Below are positions 14,401-29,400 of a stretch of DNA of 64,000 bases, piece after piece. The position numbers and the translations under genes are program-made. The DNA lies in NCBI RefSeq assembly GCF_015706575.1, contig NW_024037047.1, positions 7,816,632-7,880,631 of the forward strand, given 5' to 3'. A model generated the notes under the pieces. That model was not told where the DNA came from, searched no databases, and saw only the letters and a program-made list of their open reading frames with translations. The first letter of the stretch is position 1; every line of letters begins with the position of its first letter. This DNA comes from Patiria miniata. Taxonomy: Eukaryota; Echinodermata; Asteroidea; Valvatida; Asterinidae.

Positions 14401-17400
14401 GAAGAAAAAACACCCAAAACCATCAATTTCTACCTTTTACCCTTGACTATACGCAGACGCCGCCATACGATCGTACACAATAAAAGTTGCCCCCCAAAAA
14501 AAGATTCCCTACCTACTTACCCTATTTCGAACGCCATAATCAGAAGCAGAATTAATTTCTTTGGGCCTAATATGAATTCGGCTTTCATATCCTAGATTTT
14601 GAAAGTGCTACATGCAGAACTTCACTAAAACAATAGTCCCGACATTTGTGTTTCGTTTTTTTTACTCACCCTGTAGAACAATGTCAGCTACAAATTAAAA
14701 AGTCGGTCCATCTCATGAAATCACGACAAATGCAACTGATCCTATATACCTTTAAAGGGAATGCACAACATTTGCCTTTGCTGCAGTTTTCAGAAACAAA
14801 TGGATTTGGAGGATTAGTGTGTTATAGCAAATATTGTCACACTGACTTGTTTCAGGTTTTGGGCTTGTAGATGCTGGAAAAACCAAGCAAACCAATCATT
14901 TTCTTGTAGTCTGGTTCCCTGACCCCACTTAAGATGAAACGGAGCAATTTTTAGACTTTGGGGAACTGTAAGATCGGAGAATCAGTCTAGCAGGCTTGTA
15001 CCTCTTCACAGTTGTGTAAGCAATTGCAAAAAAACCAAGGAATAACTAATTATGAAAAATTTGGAGCAGTTTTTGAAAAAAAGCCAGTTTTCTCCAACGC
15101 TGGTCGGCCGACCAGCGTTGGAAATTGATACAAAAATACCATTTTCTTGAAAATGTCAGCACACCAGGAGCCACGATTTTACAGGATGCTTTAGACTGTT
15201 ATTCCCGAACAATCCAGTAAGGTATTTTGTGATAATTTGATCGTTTCGTTTTGTGATGTTTGCAAATGTTGTATCTTCCCTTTAAACAAGACTCTTGAAT
15301 GAATTGCTACATAAGCCTGGTGCTCACTCAAAGATTATACAGGTTTGTGAACATACAGAATAAAATAAGTCTAGCGCATGTGCCTCAGTGCCCTGGCAGG
15401 CACCTCGTTATGGGGAAGTTTTCTATTGTTAGGGAAATAGGGACCGAGTTATGGGGACTTTCTGCTGTCCCCATAGTGTCTTCGGTTCCCATAATAACTA
15501 TAGCTCAACAGGTGTAGTCCCCACAGTAAGCCAGTTTGGTATTTCAACTGCGCATGCGCACAATGAAATGGGTTACGGGTCATTCAGGATGATCAAACGT
15601 TCATCAAAGGCGCATGAACACGCAGGGAGACAGTTGTGCGATGCTCGTGCATTAATTACTAGCAGAATGGGCATTCACGTAGCATTGTGTAATATCGCGC
15701 CAGTAATTTTATCCCAAATGACCTTTGACCTGGACTACCTCATCGAGATACGAACTGGCTTATAACAAGATAGAGTGTATTTGTTCTGCATAACCCCCGA
15801 GGACAGACACACAAAAGGGAGTCTTTGGGAGTTGGGTCCTTTGTTGAAAAGGCTTTTGTGCTTCTATCTATGGGAAAGTGTTATATTACATGGACAAAGG
15901 GAAACACAAAGCATTGTCCTCAGGAGTATAGTAAAACAAGAGTGTGTGGGTAGGCATACACCGCGTTATGGGGAAGTTTTTTTCATTGTTAGGCAAATTA
16001 GGACCAAGTTATGGGGACTTTCTGCTGTCCCCATAGCATTTTTGGTCCCCACAAATACCTTGCACAGACGACTGTAAGTCCCCATAATTACGGAACAAGA
16101 ATGTGTGTACTCATATGTGTGTATCTACTGTTTATGCGTAGAGTCCATAGACTCTAGAATAGGTCACTTCATAGAGATTGCCACATGCATCGGCATTTTG
16201 GGCATCAAATTTTCGTGACCTGCATCGGCTGTGCCATATTGCGACGACATTTCGAGCAACACACGTGCATGAACATTTTGCACACTGCGCGCACACGCAC
16301 CTGTTGGCGTTGAACACGCAATTGTAATTTTCCTACAAAGGTGGCGTCCTATGACAGAGATCTATAGTTACATAGAATGTGTTCGTCTTTCGTAATCCTT
16401 ACCTCTTGACAGTATTGCTGGACGTCGTTCAAGTGCGTGTTGAGGGCGTCGTTCAGTTTCTCCAACTGCAGCACACACTTTGCATAGTTCTCCTTGAAGT
16501 CCAGCGCCGAACTCTGGTTCAGGGATTGCTGTGAGGGTTGACAATAGGGTGGACACATAGGCATGCGAATACAGTGGGGGAAGTAGTCGTAACAACAAAA
16601 ACAATTGAGGCATTCAAAAAGACAATGTGTTTAAAATATGGATCCAATATCATGATGTTGCTGATGTTGCGAATTGATGGATTAAATATTTGCAAACTGT
16701 CAATAATTTGTTGTAAAGTAAAGTGTGTCACGAGCCAATGTGGCCCATCAGGCCAGCATTTATCTCCGGTTTCAGTAGCATGAAATGATTGAGAATATTT
16801 CTACTCCCCCTGGATGGGATGCTAGTCCATCGCAGGTTACTCCCCAGCTAATGCTGGTACCCACGTATACTCCTGGGTGGAGAGAGGCAAGTGGAGGTGA
16901 AGTGGCTTGCCCAAGGACACAACATGACCAGCAGCTGGATTTGAACCCCTGACCCTCTGATCATGAGTCACGAACCCTAACCACTAGGCTACACTCCCCA
17001 ATAATTTGTTGGAATCAATTTAACTAGTTAGAATTGTATCAAACAGTCCGGAGCTTGAAGTAAAGTAATTCCAATGTGAAGACGAAGGCTTACTAAGTAG
17101 TACAACCAGATAACCCTAACCCTGCCAGACGCAGCACAGTGCATCAGGTGGAAAAGAACTGGTGCACTTTGATGCATTCAGCTACCAACACCAGTGCATG
17201 AATGGCCAGCTCTGAAACAATGAGAGCTAGTCCCATTGAACAATGCAACAGTTGTATCCTGCTGCATGCGGTGACCACGAACTCTGAGGCAGTGTGGCCT
17301 TGAGACTTTTCCCCTGATGGATCTTGCTACATTTGGCAGGCTTGTCACTTAGTCAAGTGTTGCATGTTGCTACGTTTGGCAGGGTTCTAGCAAACAATAA

Positions 17401-20400
17401 TTATTTGGGAGGCTAATCATCCTTACTTGCAGCTGGTATGCTGAATTGCGAATGACGCGGCAACAACGTGGTCGGGCCGCTGGCACGTAAAGGCGCCTAT
17501 GGCTGCCGGCCACATCGACCCATATATGACCACGGAGCACAGACTGAGATCGAAAGTGTTTGATTTTTCCGGAGGGAGGAAAACCGGAGGGCCCGGAGAA
17601 AAACCCTCGTGGCACAGGAGAGAACCAACGCACAACTCTACTCACATGCGATCCGCGGCCAGGATTCGAACCGTGGTCACCTTGGTGAGAGGAGAGCGCT
17701 TTACACACAAGCCACCCATGCCACCCTTAAAACATGCCGTGGATCGGGTAAGGGTTAATCCAGTCATGACTTGAAAGAACTGGTTTGCGCCGGTCCAAAC
17801 CGACCACTTACCATCCTCTCGGCATCTGTGTTCATGTCTTTCAGTTCTTGCAAGAGGTCCTTCTTGATGCCTAGTATCTTGGATAATCTTGTCTGCGTGC
17901 ACATCAAGAAAATGAAATTTGACTGCTTGGACAAAATGAACTGACACGATCAACTTTGAATTGTCTCATGCATAACGTCAAGTTAATTCACAAAACACAA
18001 TATAAAGTTCGACCTACATGTAGTACTTCTGCTTTTGTAAAAAAAATTATAAAAAATGCTTCATCCTGAATGAGTGATCCACGATCGTCTTTCCCAGGTT
18101 TGCAACACTGTTAACTAATTCACGCCAGGTTTATTTTTGCTGAAAATTTTGATTTTCACAAAAGGCAATATTTCCCAGCCAACATCTGATATACACCCAA
18201 ACGCCACAAATACTGATTCGCAAGAGTCATTTCAACACTATTTGCACGATATTTCTTGCCGAAACCTCAGATGTTTCAATATTCCAGGGTGTGCCCTGGA
18301 GCGTAAATTGTACAACAATAGGCCGTGCACAATGGCCAATTCAAGATCAACACACGGTCCGCCTCCACAGACTTCACAGACTTTGTGTGTGTGTATAAAA
18401 GGCATGAGGGATTAGCGTGTTTGGACGTCACTCAGAGGCGAGTCGAGGCAATCTTGACATTTTAACCCGTCAGCCATGCCAGGCTATAAAAACAGCCAGT
18501 GCATGTTATCACGGCCTCCGACGAGAACTGGTTGAATTTGCTAGCATTTATTTAGGGGGAATGGGGGGGGGGGGATCTTGTAAATCCCCCCCCCCCCATT
18601 CACCCTTGAAGTACTGTGACGTAAAAGTATTCCTTAGCCACATGGGTGTTAAGGTCATTTACGGCAAAATAATTATGAGTTTGGAATAACGGTGAATATA
18701 TCAATTTCATGGCTCTGTTGGCCACAAAACCCAGCTTTTTCACAATCACCATACTGAGCGTACAGCACTTTAAAAAAATATGAATTTGGACGTGTACTGG
18801 CAAATTGAGAGAGTTTTTCTTTCTTTCCTTTTTCATTAAAAAGTGAATTTTGATTTTCAATTGTTATTTTTTACCCATCCACCCACATTTTCACGAAATG
18901 TTTTGAAATTTTAAAACATCGATAATTTTAAAGCTATAGTCCATCATTTGCAGCCATCCGAAAAGTAACTGGCGTATTTATTGTTGAAAAACATACTTAG
19001 TTGAAAGATAGTGAGGGAACTAAACTCCCTGTGAAATTATTCTTTCTGGGAAGCTGTCATTTTGAAGTAATCAACGAAAGAAGGCATTTCCAACGGTGAT
19101 TCTTAAGAAGCACCGTAGGAAAATTTAAATTAGTAGTTCGTTTTGTTATTCAGCGCAGCGCGCGCAAGTATTGGAACGACGCACACGCGCGCGCGGTTGT
19201 TATAATTCGTCGGATCAGTGCACGACGTTGCGTATAGCTGCAATTCAAAACAGGATTCAGTAACTTTTGATTTGAAATTGAGATCTTAGAATGCTGGTTT
19301 TTCTCGGAATGTACAGCTGAAGCTTAGCTGAAACTTCATCAGGTTAGTTGCTTAGTATCCTTTATTAGATTTTGAACTCTTTTGTTGCTTCAAACGAACA
19401 AAATGCACAAATTACAAATGATGGACTATAGCTTTAATGTCAGTTAGCATGAATATTAGATTTACAGGAAGCAGGGCCATTGGACGCTTACCACAAGGAC
19501 CAGGAATTTCACAGGGAATCCACCTAACTTCTTCTCATCCCCCTGCAGTTTGCCTCTGAGCGGTGACATGCCCAGCATGGGGTCGTGGTCCAGACCTGGG
19601 GAGTGCAAGCCGTCCAACGTTATCCTGTTTTCAAAAAAAAATTGAAACGTTTTTTTAATATTAAGGATCTCCAGCTAAATTAAGGATGTCCCACTATGTG
19701 GCACATTAGGACTGCAGTCGATGTGCTTAAAGTAATTTTTTTTCTGGAAACCATTTTTTTTGTAGAATGAGATTTTGACATGGCATTATGAAGGGCGAGT
19801 AAAAAAAAAAAGGAAACCCAAATGGCAGGACCAATTTTTTTTAATGAAGCTCTGCATGTAGCACTACCAAAATCTAGGATATGAAAGCCCAATTCATAAG
19901 CTTTCTTGTAGTGAAAGAATCATTCAAATCACCTATGTACTTTTGAGGTTACGGAATTTTAAACACAACCACCGTTTTAAAGAAGCTCTGCATGTAGCAC
20001 TACCAAAATCTAGGATATGAAAGCCCAATTCATAAGCTTTCTTGTAGTGAAAGAATCATTCAAATCACTCATGTACTTTTGAGGTTACGGAATTTTAAAC
20101 ACAACCACCGTCACAACCACCGTTTTAAAGTTCTGTCCACGGATCACAAAAAGGTAAGTGTTTTTTCAGCAAAATGAAAACAATTCACATAGGGATGTGT
20201 GTAAATTGTTTTCGTTTTGCTGAAAGAACACACCTTTTTGTGCTCCGTGGACAGAACTTTAAAACGAAGCGCGCCACCAGGGGTGAACTTTCAGGCTCGA
20301 TTCACACGAGAGGAAATTCCATGGGCATCTTGGAGACAACCAAATGCGCCGCAGACTAAAGGAACCATCGGGAAGAACAAGGTATATCATTTCAAAATCA

Positions 20401-23400
20401 AATGTGATATGGCCCCTAACCCTCCTCAATCCTCCAAAATCTTCATGTCACTTTTGGAGGATTTTGGATGAATGTTGTTTGAGAAACATGATTTTGGAGG
20501 ATTGAGGATGAATGGTGTTTGAAGAAGAGGAGGAGTTTGGAGGACTGAGGTTGAATGCATTTTGAGAGGCAGGACTGTCTGACCATTTTGCAGGATTGAG
20601 GTGCTGGATATCCTTTGTTCGAACATAAGTGCACAATTTTGGAGAATTTTGGAGGATTGAGGATGGTCCCTAGCAAAGAGGGCCTTGGGGGTTAGGGTTA
20701 ATTAGTTACACAGTTCTGGGGATTTATTCTTCCTGACAGACTGGTTGGTTCGACGTACCTTGGCGGTGAGAACAGACTGGGTCTTGGTCTCTGCTTGTTC
20801 AAGAAGGCGGATAATGGCATTGTTTCCTGCGGCTCTGTCCCCTGGTTACATACAAAAATGATAGGGATTATAAAATGAAGAATGGGTTTGTAGGATTTTG
20901 CAGGAATGAGGGAAAGTAGAGGCCAGCCATCATTCACTAAAATAATAATAATCGGCATTTAAGAACGCTCTCATTAGTAAACTAAATCACAGCGCTTACA
21001 GTATTATTATTATCCCTAATCATTGGGCCAATTAAACATTCCAAATACCATCTCAGTTCCCTGGGGAGCATACAGCTCGATGCTGCCTGTTAGGCGCAAG
21101 CAAGCTTATTCAATCACAATAACCATCTCTGCCCTCACAGGTACCCATTTACTCCTGGGTGGAGAGAAGCAATGAGTGACAAAGTGCCTTGCTCAAGGGC
21201 ACACGCACCATGACCCCCGGCTGGACTTGAACCCACAACCTGCAGCTTTACCCACAGACCACGAATCCAATGCCCTTAACCACGAGGCCACAACACGCCA
21301 CGAGATGGGGCTTGATGTCATTTGAAACTTGGTAGGTACAAAGAGTGAGCCATTGGGTTCCTGCACAGTGGAGGAGTTTGCAGGATTGAAGAAATTAGAG
21401 GACAGCCACCATTACTTTGTATGGGGCTTGATGCACCTTCAAACTTGGTAGGTACAAAGAGTGTGCCATTGGGTTCCTGCACAGTGGAGGATTTTGCAGG
21501 AACGAGGACACTGTGCCACAAGGGTTTTTCTCCGGGCTGTCCAGTTTTCCTCCCTCCTCAAAAATCAACACTTTTGATCTCTGGCTGTGCTCCATAGTCA
21601 GACATGGGTCATATGACGGCTGCCTAAGGCCCCTTTACATGCCTGGGGCTCAACCACATTGTAGCCACGTCCTTCACAACTCAGCTTCTCAGCTGCGAGA
21701 AACGATGATTAGCTCCCCCCCCCCCCCCCAAAAAAAATTATAAGACAGTAAACTCCTGCTAAACCGGCACTCTTGGGACCCGAGAATTTGTGACGACTTA
21801 CGCGAATGCTGATATGTGCTATAAGTTGTCATTTTGCCGACTTACATGAATGGTCTTTTGCACACATGATTCATTACACTAATTGTCTTCGGTTTACCCT
21901 GGATTATCTCCTTAATGCTTGAGTTGAATCCAGCAAATTAATCCTCGAATTGTATCATCACGTTTGGGGTATTGCTAGTGGAGACCACGATGTACATATG
22001 TACATGCACAGTAACAAATTAAATGCGTGCGTGGTCCGGTATATACCACGCACGCATTGACTGCAGCTAGCAGTAGTCATTCAATAAGAGGACCCCCAAA
22101 ATGGACAGAGCGCATGCGTACAGCCGAGAGGGGGTACTGGTATTGATATGCTCACGATACATATGTGATGTATGCAGCAAAGATCCTATAGCGCCGCGTA
22201 GTAGTATACAGTAGGACACCCTTTTTTCGACACCGATGCATGCAGCGATCACGGGCCGTGCGAAACCACTTTTCACTCGACACTTTGCCAACCGCAGTAC
22301 AGGAAGTCGATGCCAATGCGTGATTTGTTGAATGCGGACTTACACAAAGGATTTTGTAATGCTTTTTATGGAAAGGGGACCGAGAGTAACACGACGACTT
22401 GAGCGAATGGCGACTTATAAAAGCCGACTTAGAAATAAAAAATTCAATGGAAATGCATTACGGATAATCGGGACTTCAGTCAGACGGCCGACTTGAGCGA
22501 TTTGACGAGCTGTACGATGTCGGTTTAGCCGGAGTTAACTGTATGAAAAAAACCATAAGCCCCTCCCCTACTTAAAAACAAAAACAAAAACGAGCATTAG
22601 CAATAACAAGTCAGTTACACTGAGTGACTCCTACAACTATCATCTACCAATGTGAGAGGATGTCACGGAATGCTGCCCAACTTCATGGGAAGACCCGTAA
22701 CACCAAACTTACTAAGACTTCCGTGTCTGGAATAGTGTGGGTTCCCAGGCCGTGCCGGTCAAAGGTCACCCGGTACGTTGCATTCTGGGTATCGATGGCG
22801 TCAATCTGTCCGGTGAACAGCCCGTCGTGGGGGTTCCGTAAGCGAGCTGGAAATACAAAATCCTAATTCCTTCAAGATCAAGTCACTCAACAGCAACAAA
22901 ATTACACAAACAAGTCCAATAGGTGGGAGCGGACATCCGGGGAATTTTGTTTACATTGGCTTATCTCGCTCCCAGACTCATGTTCTTGAAACTCAATGGT
23001 TCTTGAGTCTAGAGTGTCAAATAGAAACACAAAGCAACTGACGAAAACTAGTGTGCAAATGAATAGTATATAAATAATGAATGTTAATTGAGTGCAATGG
23101 TGAGAATATTTTCATTAGTTACAAGATTGAATGTTCCATTCAACAAGGCAAAGCCGAGTTGAATGGAACATTCCATCTTTAAATGAATGAAAATACTCTC
23201 ACCATTGCAGAGATGCCAACTTTACAGACTACAAAATAGTAATGATTCTTCCTGCAAAGAGTAATGCTAATGTAAATACATAGGACAACAGTCAAGTTTT
23301 AGAGTAACCACAGTGCTTTTCAGAGTAACCACAATGTTGGCGTATAGGACAGCTGGAATTTTCAAGAGTAGTAACATGCCTCAAAATCCTAATAATTACT

Positions 23401-26400
23401 CCAAAAGAGTAATGGTTGGCATCTCTGCCATTGCACTCATAAACAGTCATTTTTTTTGTTTTATATGATATCCATGAAGATTTTTGTTGTTTGGCTGGAG
23501 TATAAAACTTTAAAGCTATAGTCCATCATTTGCAGCTATCCGAAAAGTGGCTGGCGTAATTATTGTTGAAAAACATACTTGGTTGAAAGATAGTAAGGGG
23601 ACTAAACTCCCTGTGAAATTATTCTTTCTGGCAAGCTGTCATTTTGAAGTAATCCACAAAAGAAGGCCTTTCCAACGGTGCTTCTTAAGACGCACCGTAG
23701 GAAAATTTAAATTAGTAGTTCGTTTTGTTATTCGGCGAAGCGCGCGCAATCATTGGAACGACGCAAACGCGCGCGCGGCTGCTATAATTCGTTGGATCGC
23801 TGCGCAACATCGCGTAGCTGCAATCGGCTCAGCGAGAACGTGTCTCGGACGCTGAATTCAGGCGCAATTCAAAACATGATTCAACAACTTTTGATTTGAA
23901 ATTGAGATCCTAGAATGCTGTTTTTCTCGGAATATACAGCTGAAGCTGAGCTGAAACTTCATTAGGTTAGTTGTTCAGTACCCTTATTTAGATTTTGAGC
24001 ATTTTGTTGCTTCAAACGAACAAAATGCACAAATTACAAATGATGGAATATATCTTTAGAACAAACAAAACTCACAAAATTGTATCAAATCCATTACTTT
24101 TTTTCAGCTTGTTCAAAGCTAACAATTGGTTTAAAAGTCAAATCACTGAAAATAATGAAAATGAACGTTAGTTCTTAAAACAATGCAAAAAATCTTGTAG
24201 GCAACTGCATCAACTTAAAAGGCAAGTTTTCTACTGCTATGACGCATGCTATGGCCTAATAACGCAAAGATCGTATAGCGCCGGGCCGTCGCTGAGCGTA
24301 TTAGCGTGCGCGCGTCGTGCAATAGATCAAAAGGGGTGGGACGAAAATGCACTGTAAATGGAACCAAAAATGCACGATTATGACGTAGGCCATGCAATAG
24401 TTCGATTAATGAATGCCGTGTGAACTACAATCCTCCACTCAAATGACAAGGATTTACTTGGGTGTTATATAAATGTTTTCATCGGATGACGTCACTCTGC
24501 CCCGATCCATTGAATAAATAAAGGACTGCCCACGCCCATGAAATATAAAATAAGTTCTTATACATGTCAGATGTAACAGGGACACAAAAAATTGGACCCC
24601 AAATTTACGGAATGGCCCCATTGGTGTGAATTCATAACATATTTCAACTTCAGCAAACTTTGTTATGTTTTTCAAAATTAACGTTCTCCTTTAAAGATTT
24701 CCTCCCAAATTTCAGTTTTATTTATAATTAATAAATACCTTGGAGAGTTGATGGTTTCTGATTGGTCGAGACTCGATCACGTGGCCGGGCATTAACGGTG
24801 ATAATGGACCGGCTTCAAAGATCAAGCGAATAAATGGCCCCTGAACCAGCATTGATCAAGCCCCGTTCAGCCCTATACAAGCCAATGATTGGTCAAAATA
24901 TAGTAACAGGCCTGCGGTAGCTTGTAACAATAGAGCACTGCACATGCGCTCAACCCCCATCGCGTGAGACTGACGCGCGCGTACGCAACACAGTCGCTAG
25001 GGATGCGTGCGTGTGCGCGCGTAAGGAAGTTTTGAAACGACATCATACAGCAGTGCAGTAAGTTACGACGAAAGCGTAGATCTACGATTTATTTTCTTTG
25101 AAACACTTCACCCACCGACATATTTACCTTTCCTAAACCAAGCATCTTTGTAATTCCGGACACAAGGAATGTGTAAACGAGATTTCAGCTTTCTCCATTA
25201 GGTAAAGATATGAAAACATTGTTGTAATTTGTTTCGCTACGGCAGCAGTTTCTGTTGAGTTTACGTCGTTATAGCTGTTAAGCTAAAATATGGCCCATGA
25301 ACATGAACACAAAAAAGTCTGGAAATATCGCCAGAAAAAAGTCACAAAATTGGAGCATTTTAACTGTTTATTTCGTTAAAAAGGTATTTATTAATGGGAA
25401 TAATAGTGTGAGGATCCAGTCTTCACTGCGTGATAATGACCGGGTGTGGGGGTGACCGCTGTTAATGGACCGAGACGAAGTCGAGGTCCATTAACAGCGG
25501 TCACCCCCACACCCGGTCATTATCACGCAGTGAAGACCGGCTCCTCACACTGTTATTCCCTTATTCTACGGATAACCCGACTGTTACAGTACCAAGTACC
25601 TGTATCTCAGATTGTCCGCAAAAAAACCCAACACAGCCCTCCTAAATCTTTTCCACATATTGAAACATTCCTGAGCTACGGTTACTGTAACAATAATGTG
25701 CTTATATAGCGCTTTATACCAAAGGTCTCAAAGCGCTTCACAATTATTACCCCTGTTCATCAGGCCATGAGACCAGTTTTCTGCAGCAGATCGTGATCAG
25801 CGCATTCTGGTTTCTACCTACACGGGTACAAATTTATACACGTGGGTGGAGAGGGCAATTGCAGTAAAGTGTCTTGCCCAAGAACACAAGCACCATGTTA
25901 CCCATTAGGGTTCCAACCAACGTACCACGTACGGCACGTGAGTCGAACGCCGTAACCATTGGACCACAGCACTCCACAATACTTACAATAAGCCTCTGTG
26001 CTGATGACGTCACACTTTGTTTACATGTGCACTTTCCTATGGAGCCAGTGGGGGCCCACGGTCCATTGAGCACCATAGGAAAGCACACCCGTAAACAAAG
26101 TGCAACGTCATCAGTATTATTCAGAAACCTACCGGTGACTTTTGTTCCGATGACCAAGGGAAGCGGTATCTCCTGAGGAAGGTCTTTCATGTCGCTGGTG
26201 TCCAGCTCGTTGGATTTTCTTTGCTGCAGCAGCCTCAGGCGGCGCCGCTTGGCGTCCAGCGCCGCTCTCTCCTCGGCGAAAAATGCCGGGGAACATCTGA
26301 TAAAGAAAGGAAACGTTATTAAATGACGTTTTGCGCACTCTCCATAATTGAACAAATGAGAAACTCCATCGCCCAACGAGCTGTAAAGTTCCAAAGGTCG

Positions 26401-29400
26401 ACAAATTTTGTGACCTAGGTGGTTAAGGTTTTGTAACTCGTAATCAGGCGGGGTTCAAATCCAGCCACTGGGCCCAATTTCATGGCTCCAATTACCATTA
26501 GTGAAAAATCCCTGCTTAATGTAGCAGGGATTTTTGACGGGTTAGCGAGGTATTTTGGCTTCTGCGCATGCGTACATCCGTAACTAAGGATTGTGTGCGC
26601 GTACGGGACTGGATCGTGTGCAAAGTACGCACGACTTATTTATCCTGAATGCGCACAAAGCCAAGCTGTAGCGCCTTCCCTCGTGAACATCAGGCATTGT
26701 CGGCGCCCGAATACGCTCGAATTTAACTTGTGATAGTCTCGCAGACAAATCCCGCCCCCCATTTTGGATCATTCAAAGCAGTGCATGGACCAGGAACTAG
26801 TCTGGGTCTCCCCCAACTTTCCTTTTCTGGGCCGTTGAAGGGGTACTTGTGCTCGAGCCCATATCAAATATATTCACAAGTACCCCTTCACCGGCAAAGA
26901 AAGTACAGTTGGGGTGACCGACCGACGCCATCTTGCCTGACTGCAATTTTGCCGCGACGCACAGCCGGCCGGCAGTACATGTACCACTGCGTGTACATAG
27001 TTCAAATCCCCTGGTGTACGTGCGTCACACACAAGGAACGGTGCGCATCAACCAGCTAAATGTCCCGCCCATGGGACGTCGTTGCTAGGTAAAAGGGCGC
27101 CCTCTTTTGTTGGCGCACGGAGCCCATAAGACTCCGGTATTATTAGTTAACACCCACCTCCTAGGTTTACCCATCAACCTGCGAATGATGCACCATTCCA
27201 CCCTCGTCAGCTTCCGACACTTGAGTTGAGGGAAGGACTCCCTCAGGCAGATCAGAAAATCGTTCTCACCACTGAATAGGGCCCTGCGACAAACAATAAA
27301 AAGTAGAAAATGTTACTAAAATTGCAAAATGAAAAGTAAAGGAGCTATATGTGAACCTTGGACCGGGAAAGTTCAAGTCCAGTGCTCTACCAACTAAATT
27401 ATGAACTATTGAGCCTAAATGTGGTCTCTGTGCAGAAAAAAAGGTGGACACATTACTGAAATTGGAAAGACGAAAGTAAAGGAACCATAGGTGAACCTGA
27501 GACCAGGAAAGTTCAGGTACAGTGCTTTACCAACTACATTGTTAACTACTGAGCCTTAAGTGGTCTCTGGGCACAAAGAAAAACTAGACATTACTAAAAT
27601 TGGACAAATAAAAGTAAAGGAACCATGGGTGAACCTGAGACGTGGAAAGTAAGAGTCCAGTGCTCTACCAACAAAATTATGAGCGATTGAGCCTTATGAG
27701 TGCAGATAAGCCAAAGCATCCTCCAATACACTTAAGCTGGACTACACTAGTATATTTCAAGTTTAAACGTTTAGCCACTTCACAAAGGCTGACGCCTGTC
27801 CCAGTATGTTTGCACTTGGACGTGTTTAAAACAAAAAAATTCATGATTTTATTCATAATAGCACAATGAGCGTCGATCTTGTGCCAGCAGCATATTGAAA
27901 TCATAAAACACAATAAATTGAACACATTGTATAATATTGACACAACAAATAGGGCCAATTTTTTTCCGTTTCAGAAAAGTGCAAATTCAGTTTTCAAAAA
28001 TCCTAAATTCCGTTTCCGGCTGAAAAATTCCGTTTCACATTTATTCAATATATAAAAAGGCATTTAAACATATACCATGTACACAGAAAATAATTCCAAG
28101 ACGATAATGAAATATCGTAATTGTCGCAATATAAGCCGCAGCTTATACGTTGAATTTGCCCATGAAAATGTTTACTGCGGCTTATACACAGGGCGGCTTA
28201 TACGCCGAGACTTGAAGAATAAAAATGACATTTACATGTGTATTTAATGTACTGGTACAAGAAGAGATGTGTTGCTGAAATAATTATCAATTAAGAAAGT
28301 CATTAACAAACCGAAAGCACGTCCCACAAAAAGGTACCGAGCGGTAAAAAGTACGACTAGTGAAAGCTGTCCCTTGGACATCGACAACCGGTTGTACGTG
28401 ATGCTGCCTATGCTGCATGCATGCTGCGTGAATTCCCCATGGACCACACCATTTGTGGTAATAAAGGGGTGTACTTTATTGGGAACAATAATTACCAATA
28501 TTTCCCCTGTTTAAAAAAAGAAAAAAGACAACTAATACTTTTTATGGAGTTTGAAACATATCTTTATTTGATAATCAGTTGTTCAACGTCACAATATAAT
28601 TTTTTTTTCTTGAAATGTATTCAAGAAACGATGTAAAACTCAAAACAGGGGTGAAATCACCCCTTACGAAATTAATGGATTCGTCCATAAAAATCTCAGC
28701 ATCGTGTTACAATCCAAACTTGAATTTTTGACGTTACTACTCGTTAGTAATCACAACAATTTGATAAGTTTTGCTGTAAAAACGGACTTGTTTATCCTTT
28801 AGGACAAAACAACTCAGCGTCTGTTGCCACAAAGCAGGATTTGTAGCACTCCAGTCAGACAACACATGGTGGGTTGCATACTCTCTCAAGTGCTGGGGGA
28901 AAATAATGTCATTCGCCGGCACAGGCTCACTGACGAGCCAGCCGGCAGCAATTCCCGTTTTTTATTTCTCATCATCAATTTCCATATTTGTTTGTAAGAG
29001 TAATCGACTGTAAATGATTTGACATAACTTATGTGGCCCTTTTATAGCTTTCGTAGTGTAAATGGAACTGGTTCAGAGCATTTTGACTAGAATTTGGAGG
29101 CCTTACAAAATTGAACCGCTGCGGTTGGTGCGGCTTATACGCCGATGCGGCTTATACGCCGACTTCAAATCTTAATTTGCAGATTTTTGCGTGCTGCGGC
29201 TTATACGCCACGCGGCTTATATTCCGAAAATTACGGTAGTCGTTTGGTTGGAACGCGGGAAAATTGCCCCAAAAAAGATTGCTATTTTATCGACGGCCGA
29301 TCAATGTACAGACGTAGTATTTAACGTCACCACAGGCAAGTCGTATACTGCACCGTCAGTGCCACACACGCAAGAAACATGCAATAGCCGCACAGGCCAA

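Noticed and set aside
18065..18120. Second LINE fragment
   Set aside because: Shares a short stretch (TTTCCCAGGTTTGCA) with the 59.27-kb LINE edge, but it is too short to call.
25834..26394. 186-codon minus-strand open frame
   Set aside because: Only 26296-26133 is real (LIN9 exon 6). The rest is intron and hairpin sequence read through in frame.
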